Shown: positions 43,857-52,813 of the stretch, piece by piece
How positions within the stretch are numbered: position 1 is the first letter of the stretch
Layout of the letters: each line of letters starts with the position of its first letter
Assembly: GCF_008638305.1 (NCBI RefSeq)
Contig: NZ_VTPZ01000002.1
Span: forward strand, 186,001-250,000
Origin: Pseudomonas profundi
Lineage (GTDB): Bacteria > Pseudomonadota > Gammaproteobacteria > Pseudomonadales > Pseudomonadaceae
Reading direction: 5' to 3'
DNA length: 64,000 nt
Program-made: the position numbers and the translations under genes
Notes under the pieces: generated by a model
What the model was told of the DNA's origin: nothing
Seen by the model: the letters and a program-made list of their open reading frames with translations, nothing else
The model's database searches: none

Positions 43857-45218
43857 ATGTCTACAGAACGCTTCAAGGTATGTTCTAACGGTCGCCTGGT
43901 AGAGGGGCAGGGCGAGGATCAACTGCGGTCGAATCTGCACAAGGCCGGTTTTCGGCCCGAGCAGATCGAAACACTGCTGGCCGGCAAACCGGCCACCATC
44001 AAAAAGGGGCTCGATAGGGAACAAGCGCAGCTTTATCAACGCCGGTTAGAAGCCGCCGGCCTGCTGGTGGACATCCTCCCCGAAGCGACGCCTGCTGGCG
44101 AGCCAGCACAGGCTGAGCCGACTGCGCAGTCGGGGCTATCACTGGTATCAATCGAAGAGCCGGTCAGCGAGCGTCCCGAAACCGATGGACCGACCCACCG
44201 CGAGCCCCCGGTTCCCGAGCTCAAGCCTGCTACCCCGCGGCGCAGCGAGCCGGTGGTATTTACTGGCCAGGGTAGCGAATTCTTCGGTATCTGGATCGTC
44301 AATCTGTTCCTGATGGTACTGACCCTGGGTTTCTACGCCCCCTGGGCCAAGGTACGCGCACTTCAGTATTTCTACGGCCACACTCAAATCGATGGCAGCA
44401 GCTTTCAGTACCTTGCCGATCCATGGGTGATTTTTCGCGGACGATTGATTGCGCTGGTTGCGGTAATCGTCTGGGTTGTAATTTCCGAGTTGTCGCTGAT
44501 CGGCTCCTTGATCTTGCCATTGTTGTTTCTTCCGGCGCTGCCTTGGGTGGTGATGCGTTCGTTGCAGTTTCATGCGGTGAACAGCGCGTACCGCAATATT
44601 CGTTTTGACTTCAAGGGCAGCTACGGTGGCGCCTGCATGGCCTTGCTGGTGTGGCCGATCTTTGCCCTGTTGACGCTGATGATCGCCGCACCCTATAGCC
44701 TGTTCAAATCCCACAGCTATGTCGTCAACAACAGCCTGTTTGGCACCATGCCGTTCCGCTTGAAATTGCAAGGCACCGACTATTACGTGTTCTTCCTGCG
44801 CATTATCGCCGTCGGGGTGGGCTGCGCGCTGTTGGCAACAGTGCTCGGCAAGCTGGCGCACCCAATGCTAGCCATCCCCATCGGAGTGATCGGCTATCTG
44901 GCACTGTTCGGTTACCTCATGGCGGGCCTGACCAATATGGTAATGAATGCCACCGTACTCGGTATGCACGGTTTCGAATCACAGCTGGGTAAGCGTCGGA
45001 TGGTCTGGATATTCGTCACCAACAGTCTGTTGATCATGCTCACCCTCGGATTCTTCACGCCCTGGGCCAAAGTGCGCATGGCCGCGTACCGCGCCAGTTG
45101 CACGGCGGTTGAGATCCATGGCGACCTGGATGGATTCATCGCTGGGGAGGAGCGACGCGCGAGTGCGATAGGTCAGGAAGTTGGGGAGGCTTTCGATGTC
45201 GGCATCTCCATCATCTGA
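43857..45218 (+). CDS. DUF898 (YjgN-family) membrane protein
   Basis: 453 residues. Residues 1-80 form a small soluble domain (EGQGEDQLRSNLHKAGFRPEQIETLLAG). A proline-rich, acidic linker follows to about 135. The DUF898 domain (140-440) has about six membrane helices and a duplicated motif GFYAPWAKVRALQYFYGHTQ / GFFTPWAKVRMAAYRASCT. Function is unknown in the family. It is followed after a miniature element by an M48 metalloprotease gene; the two are neighbours in several proteobacteria and are likely functionally linked. Confidence 0.85.
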   Translation: MSTERFKVCSNGRLVEGQGEDQLRSNLHKAGFRPEQIETLLAGKPATIKKGLDREQAQLYQRRLEAAGLLVDILPEATPAGEPAQAEPTAQSGLSLVSIEEPVSERPETDGPTHREPPVPELKPATPRRSEPVVFTGQGSEFFGIWIVNLFLMVLTLGFYAPWAKVRALQYFYGHTQIDGSSFQYLADPWVIFRGRLIALVAVIVWVVISELSLIGSLILPLLFLPALPWVVMRSLQFHAVNSAYRNIRFDFKGSYGGACMALLVWPIFALLTLMIAAPYSLFKSHSYVVNNSLFGTMPFRLKLQGTDYYVFFLRIIAVGVGCALLATVLGKLAHPMLAIPIGVIGYLALFGYLMAGLTNMVMNATVLGMHGFESQLGKRRMVWIFVTNSLLIMLTLGFFTPWAKVRMAAYRASCTAVEIHGDLDGFIAGEERRASAIGQEVGEAFDVGISII

Positions 45219-45228
45219 ACGGGGAAAG

Positions 45229-45508
45229 GGTCTGTTGACGTTTCATCGCGGTCGCGACGGAGGCCCGTTTGGTGCAGAACAAGGCGCGAGGAGTGAAATT
45301 TGGTTGTTCCAAATGAGCGACGAGTAACGCAGTGCTGCGCTAAACGGGTCCCGTCCCTTCGGGTTGCGCGGCAAATGACGCCATGCGGCGTTGCGGGACT
45401 TGGCAAGGGAACAACCATTACCTGCGTCCCGCGCCTTGCGGATCGCCGCCCGGCCTTGCGCCATTTGACACAGCAACGCGGCTCGCGATGAAACGTCAAC
45501 AGACCCTA
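45229..45508. mobile_element. 280-bp terminal-inverted-repeat element (MITE-like)
   Basis: The ends are a perfect 23-bp inverted repeat: it begins GGGTCTGTTGACGTTTCATC at 45229 and its exact complement ends at 45508. The inner flanks are also related (GGTTGTTCC occurs on both arms). It encodes no transposase. It lies 10 bp after the DUF898 stop, and its right terminal repeat contains the ATG (45488) and first seven codons of the M48 protease gene. A long GC-rich fold on the mRNA is expected. Confidence 0.82.
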
Positions 45509-46549
45509 ACCGGCACCTACCTTGACGGGCGGACGAGCAAGAGCCGCCCCGCAAGCGTGAGGCTGGAGAACAACCAGCTGCACCTGCGCTTCAAGGATGG
45601 CGATTATCTCTTTGACAGCAATGATCTCCGGCTCGGTATGCGGGTCGGCAGTGCGGGTTACTACCTGTATTTGCCGCGCGGCGCGGTATTCGAAACCGCC
45701 GACCAGAATGCGCTGGCGGAGCTGGCCAATGCGGCGGGCATCAAAGGCTCGCAGGGTTGGTTGCAACGTCTGGAAGCCAGCTACCGGCTGATCGCAGTCA
45801 GCGCTTTGGTCGTCATCCTCTGCGTTGCCGGCAGTCTCGTTTACGGCGTGCCCTGGTTGTCCCGGCAGATCGCGGAGCGAGTGCCGGTCGCGCTGGAAAA
45901 CCGCCTGGGTACTGAGTCGCTGGCTGCGCTGGATGGCATGTGGTTGGCGCCTAGCGAACTGGCGCCCGCGAGGCAGCAGCAGGTACATGACGCGTTTGCG
46001 CCCTACCTGGCGCGGCTGACTGAAAGTCACCCGCAGCACAGCCTGCAGTTGCTATTACGCTCCAGCGATGACCTGGGCGCGAATGCGCTGGCACTGCCTG
46101 GCGGCACCATCGTGTTCACTGACGAGCTGATCCGCTTGGCTGAAGACGACTGCGAGCTGATAGCAATCATGGCGCACGAGGCGGGCCATATTCTTCATCG
46201 CGATACCATGCGTGGCATTGTGCAGAGTTCGCTGGCGCTGTGGCTGGTCATGTCGATTACCGGGGACCTGTCTGCTGCGTCGGACCTGGCCACCAGTGTG
46301 CCGGCCGTTCTGGCGAATCTGGGTTATTCGCGGAACATGGAAAGCGAGGCGGATGATTTTGCGCTGGAGTTCATGCTGGCCAATCAGCTGTCGCCGACCT
46401 GTTTTGCCAGCATCATGCAGCGACTCGACAGCAACTCTTCGGAGGGGGGCGGTCAGTCAGACGGGTTGTCAGGATTCCTTTCAACCCATCCGCCAACGCC
46501 GGAACGTATAAAGCGCTTTCTGGATCAGACCGCCGCTGTGGAAGGCTGA
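45488..46549 (+). CDS. M48-family zinc metalloprotease, start inside a mobile repeat
   Basis: 353 residues from the ATG at 45488. The zinc motif HEAGH is at 230-234, with the third ligand in the NMESEADDFA segment. One membrane segment spans about 100-122 (LIAVSALVVILCVAGSLVYG), placing the catalytic domain in the periplasm. The N-terminal soluble part starts with TGTYLDGRTS. The first seven codons (MKRQQTL) come from the terminal repeat of the miniature element; the frame is open upstream to 45383, but that lies entirely inside the element. It probably takes part in envelope protein quality control. Its 3' end overlaps the convergent mqo by 25 bp. Confidence 0.87.
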   Translation: MKRQQTLTGTYLDGRTSKSRPASVRLENNQLHLRFKDGDYLFDSNDLRLGMRVGSAGYYLYLPRGAVFETADQNALAELANAAGIKGSQGWLQRLEASYRLIAVSALVVILCVAGSLVYGVPWLSRQIAERVPVALENRLGTESLAALDGMWLAPSELAPARQQQVHDAFAPYLARLTESHPQHSLQLLLRSSDDLGANALALPGGTIVFTDELIRLAEDDCELIAIMAHEAGHILHRDTMRGIVQSSLALWLVMSITGDLSAASDLATSVPAVLANLGYSRNMESEADDFALEFMLANQLSPTCFASIMQRLDSNSSEGGGQSDGLSGFLSTHPPTPERIKRFLDQTAAVEG

Positions 46550-48033
46550 CGCAGTTGCAGTACGTTCAGGGTCCGGTCGCGAACGCGCTTGAGCAACTCG
46601 GCGTCTTCGACCAGTGATTGCCCGTAGGAGGGAACCAGTTCCTTCATGCGGGCTTGCCATTCCGGGCTTTCCAGACGGTCGCTGAAACAGCGGCGCAACA
46701 CGTCGATCATGGCCTGAACGGCAGTCGATGCCCCCGGCGACGCGCCAAGCAGAGCGGCCAGAGTACCATCCTTCGCAGCGACGATTTCTGTACCGAATTC
46801 CAGCTTGCCGTGGCCCTTTGCATCCTTCTTGATGATCTGCACGCGCATGCCGGCATTCTGCAACCGCCAGTCTTGCTCGCGCGCGAGCGGGAAGAAATTG
46901 CGTAGCGATTCTACCCGGTCCTTGTGGGACTGGAATGATTCTGCAATCAGGTAGCGGGTCAGATCCATATTGTCGCGGCCCACAGCCATCATCGGTGCGA
47001 CGTTATAGGTCTTGACCGAGGAGAACAGGTCGAACACCGAACCTTTCTTCAGGAACTTGGTGGTGAACCCGGCGAAAGGCCCGAACAGCAACGCAGGCTG
47101 GCCGTTGATGATACGCGTGTCCAGGTGCGGGACGGACATCGGTGGCGCGCCGACCGGAGCCTTGCCATAGACCTTGGAGTGATGACGCTGCACGATTTCC
47201 GGCTTGGTACAGACCAGCCATTGACCGCTGACCGGGAAACCGCCGTAACCCTGGCTCTCGTCGATATGGGATTTCTGCAGCAGGGGCAGTGAGCCGCCAC
47301 CGGCACCCAGGAAAACGAACTTGGCGTTGATCGAGAGTTCCTCTCCGGTTTTCTCGTCTTCCACGTCGACGCGCCAGTGCCCGCGCTTGCTTTTGCGCAG
47401 TGCATTGACCGAATGGTTCAGTCGCAGCTCGAATCCTGCTTGCTCGCGAAGGTGAGCGATCATGCTGCGGGTCAGTGAGCCAAAATCGACGTCCGCGCCA
47501 TATTCGACCCGCGTACCAGCGACTTTCTCCCCAGCTTTGCGCTGTTCCATCACCAGCGGCATCCAGCTTGCCAGTTGCTCTGGGGACTCGCTGAACTGCA
47601 TGTCCGCAAACAGATGATGGGCGCTCAGCAGTTGCTGGCGCTTGCGAAGGAAGGCTACGTCTTTCTCGCCCCAGACGAAGCTCTGGTGTGCGGTCGGATT
47701 GATGAACTTGCGCGGCGCCGGGAGAATGCCCTGTTCGACCAGATGCGACCAGAACTGCAGGGTCACTTCGAAGGACGCGTTGATATTCAGCGCCCGGTCT
47801 ATGGTTATGTTGCCGTCCGGTCCTTCGGGCGTGTAGTTCAGCTCACAGTAACCGGCGTGACCGGTTCCAGCGTTATTCCAGCCATCCGTGCTTTCGTGAG
47901 CAACGTGGTCCAGGCGTTCGACCAGGGTAATGGTCATATCCGGGTCCAGCTGTTTGAGCAACATTCCTAGCGTAGCGCTCATGACACCACCACCGACCAG
48001 CAATACATCTACGTTTTTTGCTGTCATTAACAT
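46525..48033 (-). CDS. mqo: Malate:quinone oxidoreductase
   Basis: 502 residues from the ATG at 48033, with AAGAGG four bases upstream; a second ATG at 48027 is also possible. The FAD fold is VDVLLVGGGVMSATLG near the start, and ERLDHVAHESTDGWNNAGTGHAGYCELNYTP is the Mqo signature. It oxidises malate to oxaloacetate at the membrane and passes electrons to quinone. The frame upstream of 48033 shows no similarity. It is convergent with, and overlaps, the M48 gene. Confidence 0.96.
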   Translation of the reverse strand: MLMTAKNVDVLLVGGGVMSATLGMLLKQLDPDMTITLVERLDHVAHESTDGWNNAGTGHAGYCELNYTPEGPDGNITIDRALNINASFEVTLQFWSHLVEQGILPAPRKFINPTAHQSFVWGEKDVAFLRKRQQLLSAHHLFADMQFSESPEQLASWMPLVMEQRKAGEKVAGTRVEYGADVDFGSLTRSMIAHLREQAGFELRLNHSVNALRKSKRGHWRVDVEDEKTGEELSINAKFVFLGAGGGSLPLLQKSHIDESQGYGGFPVSGQWLVCTKPEIVQRHHSKVYGKAPVGAPPMSVPHLDTRIINGQPALLFGPFAGFTTKFLKKGSVFDLFSSVKTYNVAPMMAVGRDNMDLTRYLIAESFQSHKDRVESLRNFFPLAREQDWRLQNAGMRVQIIKKDAKGHGKLEFGTEIVAAKDGTLAALLGASPGASTAVQAMIDVLRRCFSDRLESPEWQARMKELVPSYGQSLVEDAELLKRVRDRTLNVLQLRQPSTAAV

Positions 48034-48228
48034 GTCGCCTCTTACCTTGAAAATCCGGGCCAATGATACCGGTTTATCACAGGCGGTGACATACGAAATG
48101 CCTTGACACAAGACCAAGGTAGGGCGGATGTCACTTGACCGTGATCATGGTCCGCCCGCCATCGGTAGTTTATGCTGCGCTCCTTTATGGCGGGAGTCAG
48201 CCTGCCGATTTCATGACGGGGAAAGGCA

Positions 48229-49332
48229 ATGCAGGACGTGGTAATCATCGGCGGTGGTGTGATGGGATGCTTGTCAGCTCTGAATCTGATCAATGCCGGA
48301 CTGTCAGTAACATTGATCGAGCGCGGCAGTACCGGCCGTGAAGCTTCCTGGGCCGGCGGTGGCATCGTGTCGCCGCTTTATCCGTGGCGCTATAGCGAAG
48401 CTATCAGCGCACTGGCGCAGTGGTCGCAACATTACTACCCCGAGCTTGGCACGAAGCTGGCTACCGAGACCGGAATTGATCCTGAAGTGACGACCTGTGG
48501 CCTGATGTGGCTCGACCACGAAGAGCAGGAACAGGCGCTGGCTTGGGCCGCCCAGCAGCACAGCCCGCTGCAGCTGATGGAGTCGGCTTTCGTTTATGAG
48601 CAGGTTCCGCAACTTGCTTCAGGCTTTCAAGGTGCCTTGTGGCATGGGGGGCTGGCCAACGTTCGTAACCCGCGACTGATGACTGGGCTGAAGGCCTGGT
48701 TGACGCAACAGCCTGCGTTCACTTTGTTGGAAAATACCGAAGTGACTGGCTTGATCGAGGTTAACGGGCGGGTAACCGGCGTACGCCACGTGGCGGGAGA
48801 ACACAAGGCCGGTGCGGTCGTGCTTGCCGCAGGTGCCTGGACTGGTGACTGGCTGGGGGGCGTCGGTCTGGATCTGCCGGTGACTCCGGTCAAGGGTGAG
48901 ATGCTGCTATACAAGCGCGAGCCGGGTTGGCTGTCCACCATGGTGTTGTATCAGGGGCGCTATGCGATACCCCGGCGCGACGGGCATATCCTGGTTGGCA
49001 GTACGCTCGAACACGCCGGTTATGACAAGCAGGCAACTTATCAGGCCTTTTCATCGCTGCGCGAATCAGCGATCCGCATGCTTCCCGAGCTGGCTGATGA
49101 ACAGCCGGTTGGCCATTGGGCAGGGCTGCGTCCGGGCTCACCTGAAGGTGTGCCCTATATTGGTGAAGTGTCGGAGCGTCCGGGTTTATGGATAAATGCC
49201 GGGCATTATCGCAACGGTCTGGTGCTGGCCCCGGCCTCCTGCCGGTTGCTCGCGGACCTGATGACCGGCACCCGCCCCGCAATCGATCCGTCACCTTATT
49301 CGCTGGAAGACCGACTCAGCGCAGCGAGCTGA
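48229..49332 (+). CDS. thiO: Glycine oxidase / FAD-dependent amino acid oxidase
   Basis: 367 residues. The N-terminal FAD-binding motif is VVIIGGGVMGCLSALNLINAG. Family segments EASWAGGGIVSPLYPW, VKGEMLLYKREP and HWAGLRPGSPEGVPYIGEV are present, and AGHYRNGLVLAPAS near the end is characteristic. ThiO oxidises glycine to iminoglycine for the thiazole part of thiamine; a broader D-amino acid oxidase role is possible. It is convergent with pilR, the same order as P. aeruginosa PA4548-PA4547. Confidence 0.9.
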   Translation: MQDVVIIGGGVMGCLSALNLINAGLSVTLIERGSTGREASWAGGGIVSPLYPWRYSEAISALAQWSQHYYPELGTKLATETGIDPEVTTCGLMWLDHEEQEQALAWAAQQHSPLQLMESAFVYEQVPQLASGFQGALWHGGLANVRNPRLMTGLKAWLTQQPAFTLLENTEVTGLIEVNGRVTGVRHVAGEHKAGAVVLAAGAWTGDWLGGVGLDLPVTPVKGEMLLYKREPGWLSTMVLYQGRYAIPRRDGHILVGSTLEHAGYDKQATYQAFSSLRESAIRMLPELADEQPVGHWAGLRPGSPEGVPYIGEVSERPGLWINAGHYRNGLVLAPASCRLLADLMTGTRPAIDPSPYSLEDRLSAAS

Positions 49333-49335
49333 GGG

Positions 49336-50682
49336 TCAATCCTCAAGGCCAAGCTTTTTCAGGCGGTAGCGCAGTGAACGGAAGGTCAGTCCAAGGCGTT
49401 TTGCCGCAGCGGTCTTGTTCCAGCGTGTTTCCTCGAGCGCCTGCATGATGGCCTGGCGCTCGATGTCATCGAGGAAGTCTTCAAGCGAATCGATCTGGTT
49501 CAGTGCCGGCTGTTGGTCTGATGGGGTATTCGGGATCCCGGACAAATGAATATCGCCCACATCGATGATGTCGTCCTCACATAACGTGAAGGCGCGCTCG
49601 AGAATGTTCTCCAGCTCGCGGACGTTCCCGGGGAAGCGATAATTGCAGAGCATTTCCTTGCACTCTGCAGTCAGTCTCGGGATTGGCATATCGGCTCGTT
49701 TCGCCAGCCCGACGAGGACGTGTTCGGCAAGCTGGGGAATGTCGTCACGTCGTTCGCGTAGCGGGGGCACGCTGAGCTCGATTACATTGATGCGATAAAA
49801 CAGATCCTGGCGGAATCGCCCCTCGGCCACCTCCGCTGCCAGATCCTTGTGCGTTGCGCAGAGCAGGCGCACGTCTACCGGCTCTTCCTGCTGGGTCCCC
49901 ACCGGCCGTACGGCTTTTTCCTGAATCGCACGCAGCAGTTTGACTTGCATGGCGATTGGCAGGTCGGCGACTTCGTCAAGAAACAGCGTGCCGCCTTTGG
50001 CCGCCTGGAAAAGGCCTGGCTTGTCGGCGACGGCGCCACTGAAGCTGCCTTTGCGATGGCCGAAGAATTCGCTCTCCATCAACTCGGATGGGATGGCGCC
50101 GCAGTTCACAGGAATAAAGGGTTGTGCAGCGCGTGGCCCCAGCGCATGAATGCGACGTGCGACCAATTCCTTGCCGCTGCCTGACTCACCGCTGATATAC
50201 AGCGGCGCCTGACTGCGTGCCAGTTTGGCGATCTGCTTGCGCAGCTTCAGAATGGGTGGCGATGAACCGAGTATAGGATCGGCGGGTGCGTTATTTGCTG
50301 CGCTTGTCACGGGTTCGCGCAGGCGCAGGGCGCTGGTAACCAGATCCCGTAGGCGCTTGAGGTCAACCGGTTTGGTCAGGAAATCGAAGGCACCGGCTTT
50401 CAGTGCTGTGATAGCAGTGTCCAGGCTGCCGTAGGCAGTGATCATGGCGACGGGCGTATCGGGCGCGTGCTGCTGAATGTAACGCACCACAGACATGCCA
50501 TCGCCATCCGGCAGACGCATATCCGTCAAACAGAGATCGAAGCTGTGCTCGGCCAGCAGGTCAAGCGCCTGGGTGAGGGTGGTCGCGCTCCGGGTACGCA
50601 CCTCCATCCGCTTGAGCGTCATGTCGAGCAGTTCGAGGATATCCGGCTCATCGTCAATGATCAGTACCAACGGATTGTTCAT
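49336..50682 (-). CDS. pilR: Type IV pilus response regulator PilR (NtrC family)
   Basis: 448 residues from the ATG at 50682. The receiver domain has phospho-acceptor D54 (CLTDMRLPDG). The AAA+ sigma-54 activator domain has Walker A GESGSGKE (165-172) and Walker B LFLDEVAD. The loop that contacts sigma-54 reads GSFSGA (212-217) in place of the canonical GAFTGA. A Fis-type helix-turn-helix lies at the end (NKTAAAKRLGLTFRSLRYRLKKLG). With PilS it drives RpoN-dependent transcription of pilA, whose promoter is at 8472. It lies 52 bp after pilS. Confidence 0.95.
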   Translation of the reverse strand: MNNPLVLIIDDEPDILELLDMTLKRMEVRTRSATTLTQALDLLAEHSFDLCLTDMRLPDGDGMSVVRYIQQHAPDTPVAMITAYGSLDTAITALKAGAFDFLTKPVDLKRLRDLVTSALRLREPVTSAANNAPADPILGSSPPILKLRKQIAKLARSQAPLYISGESGSGKELVARRIHALGPRAAQPFIPVNCGAIPSELMESEFFGHRKGSFSGAVADKPGLFQAAKGGTLFLDEVADLPIAMQVKLLRAIQEKAVRPVGTQQEEPVDVRLLCATHKDLAAEVAEGRFRQDLFYRINVIELSVPPLRERRDDIPQLAEHVLVGLAKRADMPIPRLTAECKEMLCNYRFPGNVRELENILERAFTLCEDDIIDVGDIHLSGIPNTPSDQQPALNQIDSLEDFLDDIERQAIMQALEETRWNKTAAAKRLGLTFRSLRYRLKKLGLED

Positions 50683-50734
50683 GCGATCCATGCACTCCAT
50701 GCGTTGTTGTTAAAAACCATCTGACGTCCAGTCA

Positions 50735-52309
50735 TCATATCAGCCGTTTTGGATGTGCGAAGGTGATGCGCATACAACTTCCCCGTGGCTCGAGTCGTTC
50801 ATATTCCAGTCTGGCCTGGTTGCTCTCACAGAGTTCACGCGAGATATACAGCCCCAGACCGGTGCCCGATGCTTCCGTAGTGTAGAAAGGTTCGAATACG
50901 TGCTGTACATGCTCGTCATCGATTCCTGGTCCGTGATCCAGAACCTCAAGCACCGGCAGCTCGGTGTCGCGGTTTTGATACAGCTTGAGCCAGATGGTGC
51001 GCTGGCTCCCTGCGGTGCCGCTGTAGCGCAGGGCGTTCTGGCAGAGGTTGTTCAACACCTGGTTGAGCTGGTTGGGATCGATACGGGTCAGTAGCTCTTG
51101 CTCCTCTGCTTCGAACTCCACCGTATCAGTCGCCAGCGTGACGTGCTTGAAATCCTCAATGAATTGCTCGGTCCAGAGTCGCAGGTCCACCAGCTGGGGT
51201 TCGCTGGGGCGACGGCGGGATAACTCGAGCACCGTTTCGATGACTTTGTTCATGCGCTTGGAATGCTGCTGAATGATGTCGCTCAGCCGCTGGTCCTGCT
51301 CGTTGACCTGGCTTGACTCGCGCAGCAACTGCGCGGCGTGGCTGATCGCGCCCAGCGGGTTGCGTATTTCATGGGCGATGCTGGCGGTAAGGCGTCCCAG
51401 GGAGGCCAGTTTGAGCTGCTGGGCTTGTTGGGCGACCTGAGTGTTGTCATCCAGGAAAACCAGCACGGTTTCGTCACTTTCCTGAGCCAGCGGTTTGAAG
51501 TTGGCCATGATTTCCACACCGCCGCGATGGTTGCGAAAAGGCAGGGTGCGAATCGAAGGGTAATTGCGCCATTGCTGAAGCCGCTGCGCCAGGTCAGGCG
51601 CCAGCTGTTCCAGCTCCATTTCGCGGATGATGGGTTTGCCAAGCATCTGCGCCGACGCTTCGTTGGCCTGGAGAACCTTCTGCTGCGGACCGACCACGAT
51701 GATGCCGGTGCGCATGCGCTGAATGATCAACTGATTGAGTTTTTCCAGCGAGGCGAGACTGACGGCCTGTTGCTGGGCCAACGATTCCGATTGCTGCAGC
51801 TGGCGGCTGAGCCGCTGCACAAACAGCGCCACGGCAAAAAAGATGCAGCCCAGAACCCCGACCTGCAGATAACTCTGACTGGCAGCCGGATGCGACAGGC
51901 TGAGGAAAAACGTAAGGTAGATCACCACCAGGCTGGCGAGGGAGGCGAGCAACAAGCCGATTCGGCCGTGCAGGAGAATATTGCCGGTGGCCACCGGGAT
52001 GATCAGCAGGTTGCCAAAACCGCTACTTACCCCGCCTGCTGCGTAGAACAGAATGCCGAGCATGAAGATGTCGAGGACCGCCAGTACGAAAAGATACCTC
52101 TCGCGGCGGCCTTCGTGCAGCATCAAGGCAATCAGCACGTTGACGAACAGATAGACCCAGCTGGCAGTTTCGTAGAGGCTCGGGTTGTCCAGATCGAGCA
52201 GGCCGTCACGAAGCGCGGCGTTGGTGAGAATCGCCAGGCAGAAGCCCAGGATCACGCGGTAGATGTTATAGATCCGCAGGATCCAGGGCCGTTGCGACTC
52301 AGGCATCAT
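50735..52309 (-). CDS. pilS: Type IV pilus sensor histidine kinase PilS
   Basis: 524 residues. The N-terminal part (about 10-185) contains six membrane segments, as in P. aeruginosa PilS, where they sense PilA in the inner membrane. A PAS domain follows (about 195-300). The HisKA box SIAHEIRNPLGAISHAAQLL has the phospho-acceptor histidine near residue 315. The ATPase domain has the N box (LNNLCQNALRYSG), the G1 box (DHGPGIDDEHV) and G2 (GTGLGLYI). It phosphorylates PilR, encoded directly downstream. Confidence 0.95.
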   Translation of the reverse strand: MMPESQRPWILRIYNIYRVILGFCLAILTNAALRDGLLDLDNPSLYETASWVYLFVNVLIALMLHEGRRERYLFVLAVLDIFMLGILFYAAGGVSSGFGNLLIIPVATGNILLHGRIGLLLASLASLVVIYLTFFLSLSHPAASQSYLQVGVLGCIFFAVALFVQRLSRQLQQSESLAQQQAVSLASLEKLNQLIIQRMRTGIIVVGPQQKVLQANEASAQMLGKPIIREMELEQLAPDLAQRLQQWRNYPSIRTLPFRNHRGGVEIMANFKPLAQESDETVLVFLDDNTQVAQQAQQLKLASLGRLTASIAHEIRNPLGAISHAAQLLRESSQVNEQDQRLSDIIQQHSKRMNKVIETVLELSRRRPSEPQLVDLRLWTEQFIEDFKHVTLATDTVEFEAEEQELLTRIDPNQLNQVLNNLCQNALRYSGTAGSQRTIWLKLYQNRDTELPVLEVLDHGPGIDDEHVQHVFEPFYTTEASGTGLGLYISRELCESNQARLEYERLEPRGSCMRITFAHPKRLI

Positions 52310-52357
52310 AGTGTCTGTTCCGATACCTTCAAGTCGAGCTGGCGTGCTTGGCCAGAC

Positions 52358-52594
52358 CTAGCCATTGTGGTCGGCTTCCAGGTGATTCTTGCAGCAGTAC
52401 CAGCGGTCTCCCTCGTGCAACGCCTGTGTCTCGGGCAGGTACACCTTGCAGCGTGAGCAGCGCACCATCAGGGTTGGGGTGTCAGGTGTGGCGGCAGAAC
52501 GCGCCTTGTTCGCCTGCTGTGCTTTCAAGCGCCGCCAGAAGGTCAGCGCAACGTACGCGAGCACCAGCAGAATTACTAATTTGATCAGCCCCAT
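52358..52594 (-). CDS. PP0621-family small membrane protein
   Basis: 78 residues from the ATG at 52594. One N-terminal membrane helix (LIKLVILLVLAYVALTFW) is followed by a short charged linker and a cytoplasmic cysteine/histidine cluster (VRCSRCKVYLP, then WYCCKNH), probably a metal site. The frame upstream to 52639 is not needed. Proteins of this PP0621 type are often encoded next to pilS in pseudomonads; the function is unknown. Confidence 0.8.
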   Translation of the reverse strand: MGLIKLVILLVLAYVALTFWRRLKAQQANKARSAATPDTPTLMVRCSRCKVYLPETQALHEGDRWYCCKNHLEADHNG

Positions 52595-52813
52595 TCCCGG
52601 TCCTGTCAGTGGAAATAACAAGCGGCCAGTGTATCGCAAGCGGTCATCAGACCATAGGTTCCTGAAATTGACCGCAGAGAGAGAAGTGCGTCAGGCGATT
52701 GCACTGGACGCGTCGAACATCAGTCTGGGCTACGTGCAGCTGCGAGAGGGCAGGGCGGGGCGGGGAGCAATCAAGCAGAAACGGCGCGCCTTGTGCGGAC
52801 GCGCCGATTTATG

